A DNA stretch of 64,000 nt from Rachycentron canadum (taxonomy: Eukaryota; Chordata; Actinopteri; Carangiformes; Rachycentridae): assembly GCA_038496675.1 (NCBI GenBank), contig CM076651.1:25622148-25686147 (forward strand), read 5' to 3'. The position numbers and the translations under genes are program-made. The notes beneath the pieces are model-generated. The model saw only the letters and a list, made by a program, of their open reading frames with translations. It searched no databases and was not told where the DNA came from. Below, in pieces: positions 52,490 through 63,977 of this stretch. Numbering within the stretch: position 1 is the stretch's first letter; each line of letters opens with the position of its first letter.

Positions 52490-52573
52490 ATGAGGTGGTA
52501 CCTGCTCCTCGGGGTCGTCCCGCTCCTCCAGCGCAGTGTCGAGAGCACGGAGGAGATACCGGGAGAGCGGCCG
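52490..52573 (+). CDS. Possible first coding exon with a signal peptide (unassigned)
   Basis: Twenty-eight codons start at ATG 52490, with A at -3. The product begins MRWYLLLGVVPLLQ, a short basic start followed by a hydrophobic core, then an acidic stretch (STEEIPGE). It ends exactly on a GTACGT donor at 52574 in phase 0. GC content and CTG/CTC codon use rise sharply here compared with the flanks. I do not recognise the protein and found no following exon before the CpG island at 54.1 kb, so it could be a small gene, an upstream exon, or chance. Confidence 0.35.
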
Positions 52574-54100
52574 GTACGTGAGGAGTCACTTTATGAGTTG
52601 ATGTGATGAAATAAAGGTGGTTCAGCCTGTGGCTTCAGTTTTTTGCTTTTTCACTGTGACTGTAGTGTAATACACAGCAGATTGTACAGCCCCATTAATA
52701 CACACAGAGGAGTCCTGATACCCCTGGTGTATTACTGTTCTCCTATAAGAGGAGGGAACATGCTGCTTGGCTCTGATTTTCTTGACACTAGTGAGGATTA
52801 ATGTAGATAAAGCACCACAGTGCAGGAGCTGACACAATTTACCCCCATTACTGGCACAGTCATGACTTACAACCAGCAGTTAGTCAGTTATCTGATACAT
52901 CTGCAGTGTAAAAGTATAAGAAGAAATTCTCACTCTGTCTCCGCGTGCATGAAATGCACAAGTGAGGGTCACATTTAGACGCAGACCACTAAGGTATTAA
53001 CAACATCGCTGTGACACAACCATTAAAAGTCAAGGCGCGCGCACAGTGCGGTGTCATATGACAAGCAACAGTGAGCGTCTGTGAAAAGCTCACGATGGCG
53101 CTCTGTGTTACACACGGAGTTTAGTGGATGGCAACAAATCAGCCACGGCATTAAAAATGAAAAGGTTCAGCTTCGGGCTGAGAAGCAAACATGAACCACT
53201 GGAATCATGTGGTGTGTTTAAATTCAAAACAAGTAAAAATCCATCTTTCGCCTGCTCATGGAGGCGAATTTTGCAGGAATGCTGAAAATTATGAGTCTGC
53301 TGTTTAGTTTGTTCTTTCCATGAATGAAAGAGTGAAAATGCCGTAGCTGTCTGCTGCTGTCACCAGTCCACCAGAGATGGAAAGAGACAGGAGGGGGATA
53401 TCCTTATCTGCTAATGCCATGAAATTCAAGACGGTGCCCCATGATGCATGCGCACTCGCTCACACACACACACACACACACACACTGTGAGCTTTACACA
53501 GAAACATACATGCAAAAATGCATGAGCAAACGGAGAGCGGAGCATACACATAGCCTTAATATAGACAGACTACACACAACACGGCGCAGCAAGCATACAG
53601 TTATTTTTGAGGGCCTGCGTTCACCCCAGCCGTGCACACGCTCACAAGAGCCGGACACAAAGGTAAGAACCACGAATCAAATCTCAGCCTCTAACACAGA
53701 AACTTGTCTCCACCGTGTGTGTGTGTCACAGCTTTAATTCAGCTGCGGAGCCAGATACTGAGCTTTTTCGGCCACAGGTTATTGAGCGCGTGTTGACGGA
53801 GCACGTGTCTTCATGATCACAGTCACTGTGGTTGTGTCGTGAACGTCTTTACACACCAGTCACTGTGATCTCACTTGTGTTTTCTTCCGTGATGGTGTCA
53901 AAGGGAAAACCAGGGAGTCCCCAGCAAATGACTTTGTGAGGCCGTTTTCACATTCAGTGAAGATTTAGTGCAGTTGTCAGATCTGTGCTGTGATGTGGAC
54001 GTGTGCTGTCTGGGGTCCCGGACCTGAGGTCCAGATGTGGACGCCCTGCCCGTCACCGTATGTTATTCCAGATGTGATGAAAGCTGATGTGGCGCAACAC
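52574..54100. other. Intergenic DNA upstream of the slc41a3 CpG island
   Basis: A (CA)n run lies at 53461-53485. CpG content rises gradually after 53030 (gcgcgcgcac near 53035). A GTAAGA donor-like site occurs at 53662, but without a convincing exon before it. Confidence 0.5.
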
Positions 54101-54104
54101 AACG

Positions 54105-54430
54105 TGTAACTGCGAGATTCCCCATCCACGGAGGCGGCGCCACGCGTCACACGTGCGCTCCTCCTGTCCAATCAGAGGGCGCCTGGGTCTTGGTCGCCGC
54201 TGGTTACCGGGGCGGTGGTATTATGGGATGTACACATGGCAGCTTCCAGTGGATAAGCGGGGAATGCGCGTCGGTGCGTGCGGCTGTGACGCGCGTCTCC
54301 CGGAGCCGCAGAGGAAGTTTGATTTCCGGGTCTCGTGTGCGTCGTCGCCTTGATTCCTTCCTTCCTTCCTTCCTTCCTCCTTCGGCGCCGGTAGTCGGAC
54401 GTTATCTGGATCCATCGGGTCCAGATGATC
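54105..54430 (+). promoter_or_regulatory. CpG-island promoter of the slc41a3-like gene
   Basis: I counted about 28 CpG dinucleotides in 54121-54360, far denser than anywhere else in the window. It contains CCAATCAG (54168-54175, an NF-Y box), a GGGGCGG GC box (54209-54215) and purine-rich GGAA sites near 54313. No TATA box is evident, as is usual for dispersed CpG promoters. It lies about 1.3 kb upstream of the exon that carries the first ATG of the SLC41 gene and is the best candidate for its main promoter. It could also fire leftward, which the sequence does not settle. Confidence 0.75.
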
Positions 54431-54437
54431 AATAAAC
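54250..54437 (+). other. Candidate noncoding first exon (5' UTR)
   Basis: The coding exon at 55733 is preceded by a clear splice acceptor, so a noncoding exon must lie upstream. A possible donor is AAC|GTGAGG at 54438, on the 3' shoulder of the CpG island. The start is only approximate. A CTTC tandem run (54352-54378) lies inside. Confidence 0.35.
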
Positions 54438-54764
54438 GTGAGGATCGTGCAGAGATCGAGTCCAACCCGTTTCTTGAATATACTGAGGGATCATTCAGGA
54501 CCGACTCTGCACTGACTGACTGGTCCTTTGCTGCTGTGCCTCTAAAAGTGTGTGTTTACACAAGGAACTACACGTTAGGTGTTTGATCAGTGAGACAAAG
54601 GCTGCCTTGTGTTTCCAGTGGACTCCCCACAGGGCCATGAGAGTATCATAATAATAATAATAGTAATGGTCGTGAAGCTTTTTCCAGTGTTTACTTGGAA
54701 TTCAAATATTAAATGATATTGAATTAATACAATAGACGGTTTACAAACCTGGACCTGGACTCTG

Positions 54765-55012
54765 GGTCTGTGAAGTGAAGCCGATGCTGAAGAGCCTCAA
54801 ACCTTCACTCCCTCTAATGTCCACCAGGGGGCGACTCCACTGTTAAAGAAGTCAGATTGTATTGAAGTCAATGGGAAAATGGCCCAGCGTCTCACGGCTG
54901 CACCTTCTCCTCCACATGTGGTTTCTTCTGGTTTCCAAAAACCAAAATGGCCGACAGACAAATTACAAACTGGAGGCTTCAAAACAGCAGCTCACAGACC
55001 AATGGTGACGTC
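54765..55012 (-). repeat. Dispersed repeat family A, internally deleted copy
   Basis: It has both ends of the family (gactctgggtctgtgaagtg at the left; ttcaaaacagcagctcac, then accaatggtgacgtcacgg at the right) but lacks about 240 bp of the centre. If the 54438 donor is used, it lies in the first intron of the SLC41 gene. Confidence 0.75.
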
Positions 55013-55691
55013 ACGGAGGGTTGACACTTGAGTTTTACCAAAGTAGGTGAAATAAGAGCAGAAGGAAATATGTCCAAGGATAAATTTTCATGAAACAAAG
55101 ATCGGAGCAGTTGTCCCGTGTTATCGATCATCAGGCTCACACCGAGGATGATTAATAACTATAAGTGAAAAAGAATATGCTCGATGTGAATGATCAGTGT
55201 TTGGGTTGTGTGTAGAGTCAAAATATAACAGAATAATATCGGAAGTTAAATAGTTCAATAAATATAAAACTTTACTCTTTTCCTTGAAACAAAATCAACC
55301 AAATCTTTCTTAGTCGTCTACTTCCTGTAGCTTCGACCTGCTTGTTTTATTTTCTGGCACCTTGGTTGGTTTTCCTGTGTTTGGGGATATCGTTTATTAT
55401 CTATTACCTGCTTAAGTCACCCAATGTTGTGTGTGACTGTGTGTTTGTGTTGAGGACTGAAATTGACTGACTGGAAGCAAAGAAAATAATGTCTTCTACA
55501 TTTGAACCTAGCTAGCTTTATATTTCTTTCCCCATCTATGAAAATGACTCTGTCATTTATTGGTGGGTGTAAACTTTTATTCTTGACTCGTCTTTCTTGG
55601 CCCCACATTTATGTGCAGCAGATTGAAGGTTTAAAGTGTGATAAGTCAACAGTTTCCCCTCCAAATGTCCCCTTTTATTCTGTCTTTCCAG

Positions 55692-56032
55692 ATTAAACCA
55701 ACACCGTCCCAGCTGTCACCGCCACCGCCATCATGCCCGGTGAGGATAAGGCACCACAGCAGAGCCGCCAGAGGAAAAAGAGCAAAAAGTCCCGCTCCAA
55801 AGGGAAGAGCCCCGGTGGGAGTACCAGCGCCGGCCTGGACGGGCAGGATGACATCATGTTACCCCCGGTCCTCCAGCCTCCGCCGAAGAAGCAGGCGGTG
55901 GAGAGGCCGAAGGTGTCCGTGGCCAAGCTGGAGGAGGAGTCCACCTTAGCCATCTGTCTCCAGGTGCTTTTTCCCTACCTGCTGGCTGGGATGGGCATGG
56001 TGATGGCCGGCATGGTGCTGGACAGTGTCCAG
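55692..56032 (+). CDS. slc41a3: SLC41 (MgtE-like) magnesium transporter, alternative first coding exon 1a
   Basis: The exon opens after a pyrimidine-rich acceptor ending tctttccag at 55691, has 41 bp of 5' UTR, and starts at ATG 55733 (A at -3). Coding runs to 56032, exactly 100 codons, and ends on a strong GTGAGT donor in phase 0. Residues 11-25 are very basic (SRQRKKSKKSRSKGK) and 44-52 are proline-rich. An acidic LEEES precedes transmembrane helix 1 (about 72-95, ending LDSVQ). SLC41 proteins are Mg2+ transporters of membranes related to bacterial MgtE; SLC41A1 works as a Na+/Mg2+ exchanger and SLC41A3 has been linked to mitochondrial Mg2+. The paralog call rests mainly on the shared exon at 63870 and is likely rather than certain. 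Confidence 0.9.
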
Positions 56033-59000
56033 GTGAGTGTGTTCAGTCCTGCAGCATCAAGACTTTGTGTTTTTATCATATAAAATTAAAGATGGTGATT
56101 TATAAATACAACCTGCCGCACAACTATAATCAGTTTTATTCACTAAATAATTGTGCTTGTCACCATGGTAACCTTTCACAGGCTGGTACAGTATAGAAAG
56201 GATCCCAGTCAGAGAGACATTCGACTTCCACTCAACAGCTCGTCATCAAAATGCTCATGCGCTAAAATCATTATTATTATTATTATTTGCGAATTTCTAC
56301 GTTGACATTTGTTGACATTGACAATGGCTAACGTTAGCTTGTCGAAGCTAAGAGCTCAAACTCTTTCAATGAATATTTTCACGCCATGGGTCTGTCGCCG
56401 CGTTATTCCGTTTAAACCACATGCATCCAAGTGCACAGCAGCCTCTGTTTCCTGTTTTTTTTTTTAGCTGCGGTATTGAATCTGGGATCAATAATCGTAG
56501 AATTTCAATGGTGTTGGTGCCGACTGACATGTGACATCACTTAAAATAAACATAGAGAAAAATGGTTTCACATTAATCGAAACATAGCGAATGTGATGGT
56601 CATTTGTGCGATAACTATACAATAACTATCAAGCAGACAGAGGAGAAGAGTAATCGACAGCTGATACCTTGAGGAAGCAACACAGAATGATTTCTACACA
56701 ATAATATACACTCCTCTGACATAATGGCACAACTACAAGAGAGAGAGTCAGTATGGGTGATGTCACCTCACAAAGAGTTAGGACTGGTGGACCTTTACAC
56801 ATATATGAAAAAAAAAAACCCAAAAAATCCCAAAGACGCGTCAGGTCCTTTCCAACAGCCCAAAACGCTGAAAAAATCCTGTCACGATACAGACACGAGA
56901 CCTTCTTATATAAACACTAGTCATGTATATACATGAAAGCCTGAGTGATCAGGCTGCACTTTGTACTTTGTGTTGATAAGGAGATATTGTGTTACCAAAC
57001 CGTTGTTGTGAATGCAGACAACCAGCTGATGTCAGGTGTTGTGAAGTCTTGTCACCTGAGGACTGTCTGTGTTTTCCCTTTTTAAATGATATGGAGTGTA
57101 TACCTGTATGTATGTGTGTGTGTGTGGGTGGGTGTGTGTGTGTTTGTGTGGGTGGGTGTCTGGTGTTTGGTCTGCAGCCAGCTGGGCTCAGGGAAATCAG
57201 ACAGCACTGTTCAGTGCTGTCTGATGAGCTGGAGCTGGTAGCTCTTTCTTCCTCTCTGCCGTCCTCTGATAAGCACTCTTCTCTCCTCCTTTGGCTCGCT
57301 CCATCTGTTGCTCATAAGCACTTCCTCCACTCTCTCCTCTACAGAGCCTGATGGAGGGCGATTAGTCACAGGTTTGGCTGAGCGTTGTGTCTCAAAGCGC
57401 AGGGGACGATAAAGGACACGGAGAGTCAGAATGAAAAGCAGATAAAGACATGAAGACTTCTCTATCAGTAATTGGGATTATTACTGTTGCCTGTGGTTGT
57501 TGTGGTGCTTCTAACAACCATATCCTTTTGTCATACCGAAGCCTGGAGTCCTCCGTCCTACACTGTGCATCTGCCAACAGGCTTTTTCCATTTCCCTGCT
57601 TTGTGATTGCTTTCCAAGTTACGTCTCACTCAAATTTACATTGGGCTGCACAGCACAATTATGGAAATATATTTCTGACTCCCCCATAGCAATGCTTGGT
57701 GTTGGCTTGAAATGAACACTGGGACCTTTCTTCATTTGTTCCTATTCCAGCTAAACTGTTCATCGTAGTCACTCCAAATGATTTCACCAATCATACACTG
57801 GTGGTAAAGTTGTAAATCTCTTGTAAAGGTCAAGAAAACGCCGACGATCAGCTGTTGACTCAGCTACGACCCTGCACCTGATACAGCGCTCAGGGTTTTG
57901 GAGCTGCTGCGACGCCTCTAGTTGAAGACGATGGCGTTACATCTTGTCCACGTTTGGGACAAACCGGTATCACATCAGAAGAGTAAAGAGCGTGGGACGT
58001 TTGTTTTATTGCATACAAATGAGAAGGGTGTGTAGGTGAGAGAAAGAAAGACAACACGTCTTTTGTGCAGCCGAAGAATCTAAGTCACAAAAGATGATAA
58101 AAAGCATTTGAATTCATTTTTAAATCAAAAAACGAGCAAAAATTCTTCTACAATGAGAAGAAATTGGGGCGGAAGCGTCGGTGTGATGCATTTTATTATG
58201 AAAATCTCTTGAGATGAATCACTTGACAGTTTCCTGATCTGACTCCTTAATGTAGGAGCTCTTGTGTTGTGGTTTAGTATCGGTTGTATACGATTGTATC
58301 TCATTCTTGACTTCTGGCGATAGTTTGACAAAACGATGCCAACTCACTATTCACTCTTCATCAACAACGTAGAGTCTGCTCAGCTGTTATGGAGATGAAT
58401 CTTTTGGCATGAAAGCTCATCAGTTGTTTGAGCTCATGTCTAGCTCTTTTATAGTAGAAAAACACAGTAAGCAGACCTTGAGTGGGATATGCTTTGTCCT
58501 GTTTTCTGTCATACAACTCATTGCAAATTAGATAAACACAGATGTGGTTTGAAGTGAATATTTGTTCAAATACAAGCGACATTTTGATGTTTTACGGAAA
58601 TAAACAAGTGAAATATTTCCCCCTCACCCTCCTCCAGTTTGATTCTTGATGCTTGTATGGGCGAAGGAGAAAAGAATCAATGTTCAATTTGCATGCGCCG
58701 GTAAAGTCGGGGTCAAATGGAGAAAGAATACCCTTTACCTCCATTTAAAAAGACAGATAACATTGCAAAATCATGTTTGGATGTAAGAGATCAAGGTGAA
58801 GGGAAGAGTGATTCTTCGTCCAGCTTCTTAAAAGCAGGGCAGTTCTTTTAAGATTGTGTGATCTTCCGTGCGGTGTTAACAGAACAAGGAAGTACCACAC
58901 CGGGACTGGGGCTGGATCCCGGCGCAGATGTAGCAGGTGAGCCGGATGTAGAGATGGAGGGAATGGACAGAGAGAAACAATGAGTCACGATAGAGAGAGA

Positions 59001-60462
59001 GAGAGAGAGATTAGAGAAGCGAGGGATGCTGGGGAGAGAAATGCAGTGAGACTGGCCGACGTAGAAGGAGGGATGTCACATGGCAAGAGGGAGGCAGGAT
59101 GAGAGGCAGACACGCAGCAAGAAATAGCAAGAGGGAGAGCGTGAGGCGGTAAGCCGGTTGTTTCCCTCATGAGTTTGCATGTCGGGCAGCGCAGACAGCC
59201 CTGCCTCTTTCTCTGCTACGTCACAGCAGAGCTTAGCAGAGCAGAGGGGGCAGGACTACCCCGATGCTGACAGGAGGGAAGAAACACTCCAGCCTGCCAG
59301 GAGCTGGCTGCTGCATCTCGTCAGCGGACCTCTCACATCACTTACTGACATTATGGAGCTCTTTTTGTTTTCCCTCTTCAGTCTCATTGCGAGTCAAAGA
59401 TAGGAATGGGCCGGAATGACAAAGCCATAAAGGGACAGCGTTGCTTCTAACTCTCAAGACCTTTTGGACAATTCTTCATCCTCGTGACGCTGTCAATCAT
59501 TTTGCTGATGACAAACACTGCTATCAATGCAGGATACAGCTGTGCCTTTACACTGGAGGTCAAGTACATTCCAGAGTGGATCAAAAGGATTCAGGACCAC
59601 ATCCAACAACATTAAACTCAACTGAAAGGACTTTGAACAACATGAAATGGATTCTCGAGTATATCCCAGAAACTGGACTTAATCGGGACTCCATGAAATC
59701 TCCATTGTGAGGTTCATTCTCTTTAACCTGTGCGTGGACGGCCAACCCATCCCACTAACCTTTCCTAAAACAGGCCAGTCAGCTGAAGAGAAACTGCAGA
59801 TGTGGAGCATCTTTGCTCGTAGAGAACGTTGCGACCTATGAATCAGAAATGGTGTTAATGACTGTGTTCCCCAGTGGTGCTGACAAATGGATACCTCATC
59901 GCTGCTGACTCACCACCGGGCCAAAGATGCCACACTTCATTGCCCTTAAGTCAGAGTTGAACCCTATGACTTTGATTTTTGCCTGAAAAACAAAATGGAT
60001 CTAATAAAAAACAAAGGGACAATCTTCTACACATTGATTATTAGATTTCTTCCTCTGAACACCTGAAGTTATGGCAGTAGCTGATTATTTTTCAAGTTTC
60101 TCCAGACGTCAAAAGGATTTAGATCAGCTGATTGTTTCACTTGCTCATTATTTCTTTGTAACCCCCCCAGAGCTGAGCAACCATTCACAAATTCTGTCTC
60201 TCAGCTCTTCAAAAACACCTGAGTGTCTGCTTGAAACATTTGCCCTTGGCCTGTTTTAAACCAAGGAAACGGACATTGATTGATTTTTCTTTGGCATTCA
60301 TCCCACTCACTTCTTTGGAGAAGTGAAATTGTGACTCCAACTACACTTGGACCCATCACAAGCTGATGTTTGAATTCGAACGACCTTAACATCTGGATTG
60401 CGGTCACACCTACAATGGGATAACTATACGTTGAACTAAGTGATCAGGTAACCTCGCTCACC
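56033..60462 (+). other. Intron 1 of slc41a3 (from exon 1a) and upstream region of exon 1b
   Basis: No coding exon was found between the two first exons. Simple repeats: ATT units near 56270-56287, poly(T) near 56453-56466, TG array 57112-57165, and (GA)n 58992-59010. Around 59170-59260 is a GC-richer patch with tacgtcac (CRE-like, about 59216-59223) that could be the promoter of exon 1b. From there to 60462 there are several upstream ATGs, including an 89-codon frame at 59441-59710, so a long leader would be translation-limiting unless a 5' intron is removed. Confidence 0.55.
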
Positions 60463-60657
60463 ATGGTGGTGACTCGCCTGGAGCTGGAGCTGCGCTACCA
60501 GGGCAAAAAGTTGCGCGGCGTGACGTGGAAGTTGACTCGATCGGAACATGGCTTCCTGCCGGAGAGCTCCTGGCTGATCGCCGCTCAGGTCATAGTGCCG
60601 TACCTGGTGTCAGGGCTGGGCATGGTCTCCGCCGGTATCGTTATGGACCTGATACAA
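60463..60657 (+). CDS. slc41a3: SLC41 magnesium transporter, alternative first coding exon 1b
   Basis: ATG 60463 sits in a near-ideal context (ctcaccATGG). The exon encodes 65 residues to 60657, ending in MDLIQ before a GTATGG donor (weaker than 1a's) in phase 0. N-terminal residues 1-34 are basic and unlike exon 1a. Residues about 37-60 form transmembrane helix 1 (LIAAQVIVPYLVSGLG onwards). Over the last 28 residues I count 15 identities with exon 1a. No good splice acceptor lies just upstream, so this is most simply a first exon with its own promoter. Joining to the 63870 exon gives LIQ-HWEVF in frame. Inclusion together with exon 1a would duplicate helix 1, so the two exons should be mutually exclusive. 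Confidence 0.88.
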
Positions 60658-63600
60658 GTATGGAAGTCTCAGAAAGAAATGTTTTGTTTTGAGAGATTGA
60701 TTGATGGACGAATGGATAGGGTTGGGTATCATCTGAAGTTATTGAAATTCATTGTGCCAGTGTCATAGCTCATTGACAGTTTTAACAACCAGTACACCTT
60801 TTTGCAATTTGATGCTTTTTATGGTTTGTTATGGTTAAGGCTTTAAGTAGATGGGATGAAATGTTCTGCTAGAGGTCTCTAAATCCAAACAATAATAAGA
60901 GATGGAGTATGTGGTGATGTTGTTCAGTAGGATGAGATCATGAGAGTGGTTAAGTGAGGTCTCATCCTCTCTGAAAGAATCGGGGTCAGGTGATTACATT
61001 TGGTAAAAACACTAAATAAAGCAGTTTTCTGCTGAGTGGACACAAGGTGTCTTGCAGGGGCTGGGAGAAGCTGCTGCTAGTGTTTGCTCTTAAGATCCTG
61101 ACGTCTGATGATTAAAAAAACTTTTTATCCAAACAACCACTGTGGATACACAAAGGGGATATGACGCAGGTGACAGGTGACCAAATGAAAGGGACCGTTA
61201 CCTTGATTCAATTTGCAGATTCCTCTGGGTTTGAAAGTAGCTGCAAACATTTGGGATAAGTACACAACTGAAAATCTATAACATCGGTCTTGTTGTTTTT
61301 GATTGGATTTTTTTTTCCTCATTTGAATTTGAAAGTGCTCAAGCAAAGAAAAAGTAAAGTACCAATCTGAGCAACCATTTGATGCCACCGACAGTTTTCG
61401 ATCCTTTTCAGTCGGCACTGTTTGATCCCTGGCCTCAAAGATGGATGGAGGAGTGGTTGGGTGTCTTGGCCTAAACAGTTTCATGGTGTCACGGATGAAT
61501 GAGTAATGTAGAGAGAAGGCTGGACATGTACAGGCTGAGGACAGACTGCCGGGGCCATGTGAATGGGTCATTAGAGTATGAGGGATGGATGTGTCCAGTT
61601 AGGGGCAGAGCGGCTCTACCTGCTCCTCCGGTGGTCTCAGCTGGCATCATTTCACATCCACGTTATAAATTAGCGTCACAGTGACACTGGCTTTTGATTA
61701 AATATTGGATATTCGCCAGTCGGTCTCATCTACCTCTACCTCCTTCGTGACTCAGGCAGCTCTCTGGCCTCCAGCCTTTCAAACACATTTTATGTGTGGA
61801 GAGAGTGATGAGGAGGAAAGAGGCTGATGGTTAATGGAGGGAAGATGGAGCGCAGCTTTTCCTTCAAAACAGGCAGACGACTGGATGGATGATAGGATGG
61901 ATGAATAGATGGGTTCATCAATAGAACTACGGTGCGATTGGTGCAGGGGAGGAAATAATGGAGTAGGTACCATATTTTAACAGTCCTGCTTCCTCTGTTG
62001 GCAGTGCCACTTCCTGTTCAACAGATCCTTGTGTAACATGCACCTTTCTGAGCTTTCCAAATCGGATTTGATGCGTTCGAGGGCGGAGAGCCTCGGTATA
62101 AAAGTGAACAGTTAACTTAATAAGTAGCTGAAGGATAAAGGAAAGGAGGCCACAGGGCGTGAGAGACGCCATGTGATCACCAAAAAGTTTTGATTCTGCA
62201 GTCGAAGTGTTCGCGGTGTTCGCAGTCGTTCTAATATTTCTTGCTTCGGCTTGGATGAAAACTGTTTTGTGCCGTTGCAGATGATGCAGACGATCTAACA
62301 ATGGTGTCTCCATTGGTGAAGAGTTAATACCAGTAATTATATTGTAAAAACAATGAAAGTAATATAGACAATGTATTTTTTTTTCTCCTGAGAGATCTTG
62401 AGTGGCACAGTGTTTTGGCTCCTGGCCCATCACAGCCAAGCAGCAGCAGTATGACGGCAGAAGTGGGCCATGTCCCAAGATAGTCTCCCAGTGACAGGCA
62501 TCAGCGAGACCTACCAGTCCAGAACCTGAGCGTCATGTGTATAAATAGGCACACACACGGGCACACAGACTCACACATGAACACAAAGACTGAGGCACAT
62601 TGTTCCCTCCAGCCTCCCTCCTGGACTTGTTAGGGCCCCTTCAACCTCATCGCTGCCAAGCCCTCACAATGCAAGAGGCAGAAATAATGTTGTCGGTAGC
62701 AGAAATATGGCATTTATATATGTTTCATGTTTCCATTTGTCCCTAACCATTTCATATTTTCATCTCCCACATTTCTTGCATCCCATGTTTTGTGTGCGTT
62801 GTGATTTATCTGTTTCCCGTTGCGTCTTTTTTTTGAATTGCAATGATTTCACTCAAGGTTTTTCATGTGCACATTGAAAACATGCATGGAAACTTATTGT
62901 AACATGGCTTCTTCCATATTCTTGATATCCAGCAGTTCCCTCGGTCAATGCTAAGAGCTCTTACCTCGCCCATGGACTCATGCTTCAGCTGGCGATGTGG
63001 AAGCCACAGTGGTCTTGGGCTCATTGGAAAGTCCCCCCCCCCCTATATCTTGGCTGGTCTCGTTGGCTTTACACCGTGTGTTTTTTCGTCTAAAAGCAGC
63101 TACATCTGCTACAGGTTCATACAAGGACACATTTGCTGAATAGACAATGGCTTCTACAGTTTGCAGGCTACAGTACAATGTTTTTCACAGCAGCCGTTAA
63201 ATAATGCATCATGTCTTGTTATATGTGGTACAGAATCTGCTGGTTCATAAATGTTGTTTTATCTTATAATATAATATTTCTGGGTTTCTAAGTAAATTAC
63301 AAATAAAGAAAATGAGATAATGCTTGTATGTTTTTTACGACATATAACTTCTTAGTCTTTGTGCTTCCTGTGTTTCCGGCCTGCTCTGTCAGTCCATCCT
63401 CCTCCTCTGCCTCTGCTCCACATCATTCTGCTCTTGGCAGCTGCGTTGTTTTTTTATATATTTTTTTTTATATATATGCATCTATTTAAAGATCTAAACC
63501 GTCTTGGGCCTGCCAGCTGCAGTTGTAGTTAGAAAATAGGAGGCAGACTCTGTGAGCTGTTTGTCCTCTGAACCCGCTGAACCTGCGTGACGCGGTGTGG

Positions 63601-63869
63601 CGTCCAACAAAGCTCAGAGAGGCGGAAACCGTAAAAGTAGGCTACTGGGTTAGTCTAGAATATTTTATGTGCTTATTTAACTGCATCAAGAGGGGACGAG
63701 GTTCAGAAAGTTCGTCTGTGGTGGTGGAGATGACACCGATGATTTATAGAACAGAAACACATCAGTATTAAAATGTAAGAATTGTAATTAACAGACTTAA
63801 TGTTTGCGTGTTTCATGTGTTTTTGCGATTCCCTGTAATCTTTTATTTTCCTGTGTGTGTCTGTTGCAG
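60658..63869 (+). other. Intron before the shared exon of slc41a3
   Basis: An intron of 3.2 kb measured from exon 1b, or 7.8 kb from exon 1a. Contains poly(C) near 63032-63043, GGAT-type tandem sequence near 61880-61915 and T-rich runs near 63450-63472. A minus-strand open frame of 183 codons (62478-61927) has no recognised motif. No further SLC41 exon is seen here. Confidence 0.6.
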
Positions 63870-63977
63870 CACTGGGAGGTGTTCAAGGTGATAACCGAGG
63901 TTTTCATCCTGGTGCCTGCGCTGGTTGGGCTCAAAGGAAACCTGGAGATGACCCTGGCTGCTCGCCTCTCCACTGCT
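63870..63977 (+). CDS. slc41a3: SLC41 magnesium transporter, shared second coding exon
   Basis: The acceptor ends ctgttgcag at 63869 and the donor is GTAAGA at 63978. The exon is 108 bp, 36 codons, phase 0 at both ends. It encodes HWEVFKVITEVFILVPALVG, then LKGNLEMTLAARLSTA. This is the signature second segment of SLC41 proteins: the end of the first cytoplasmic link, a membrane segment, and the Pro...Gly-Asn loop that lines the MgtE-type ion path. PALVGLKGN with Val agrees better with SLC41A3 than with SLC41A1 or A2, which usually carry PALLGLKGN, and TLAARLSTA departs from their TLASRLSTA. The rest of the gene (further membrane segments and the second MgtE repeat) lies beyond the right edge. 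Confidence 0.95.
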
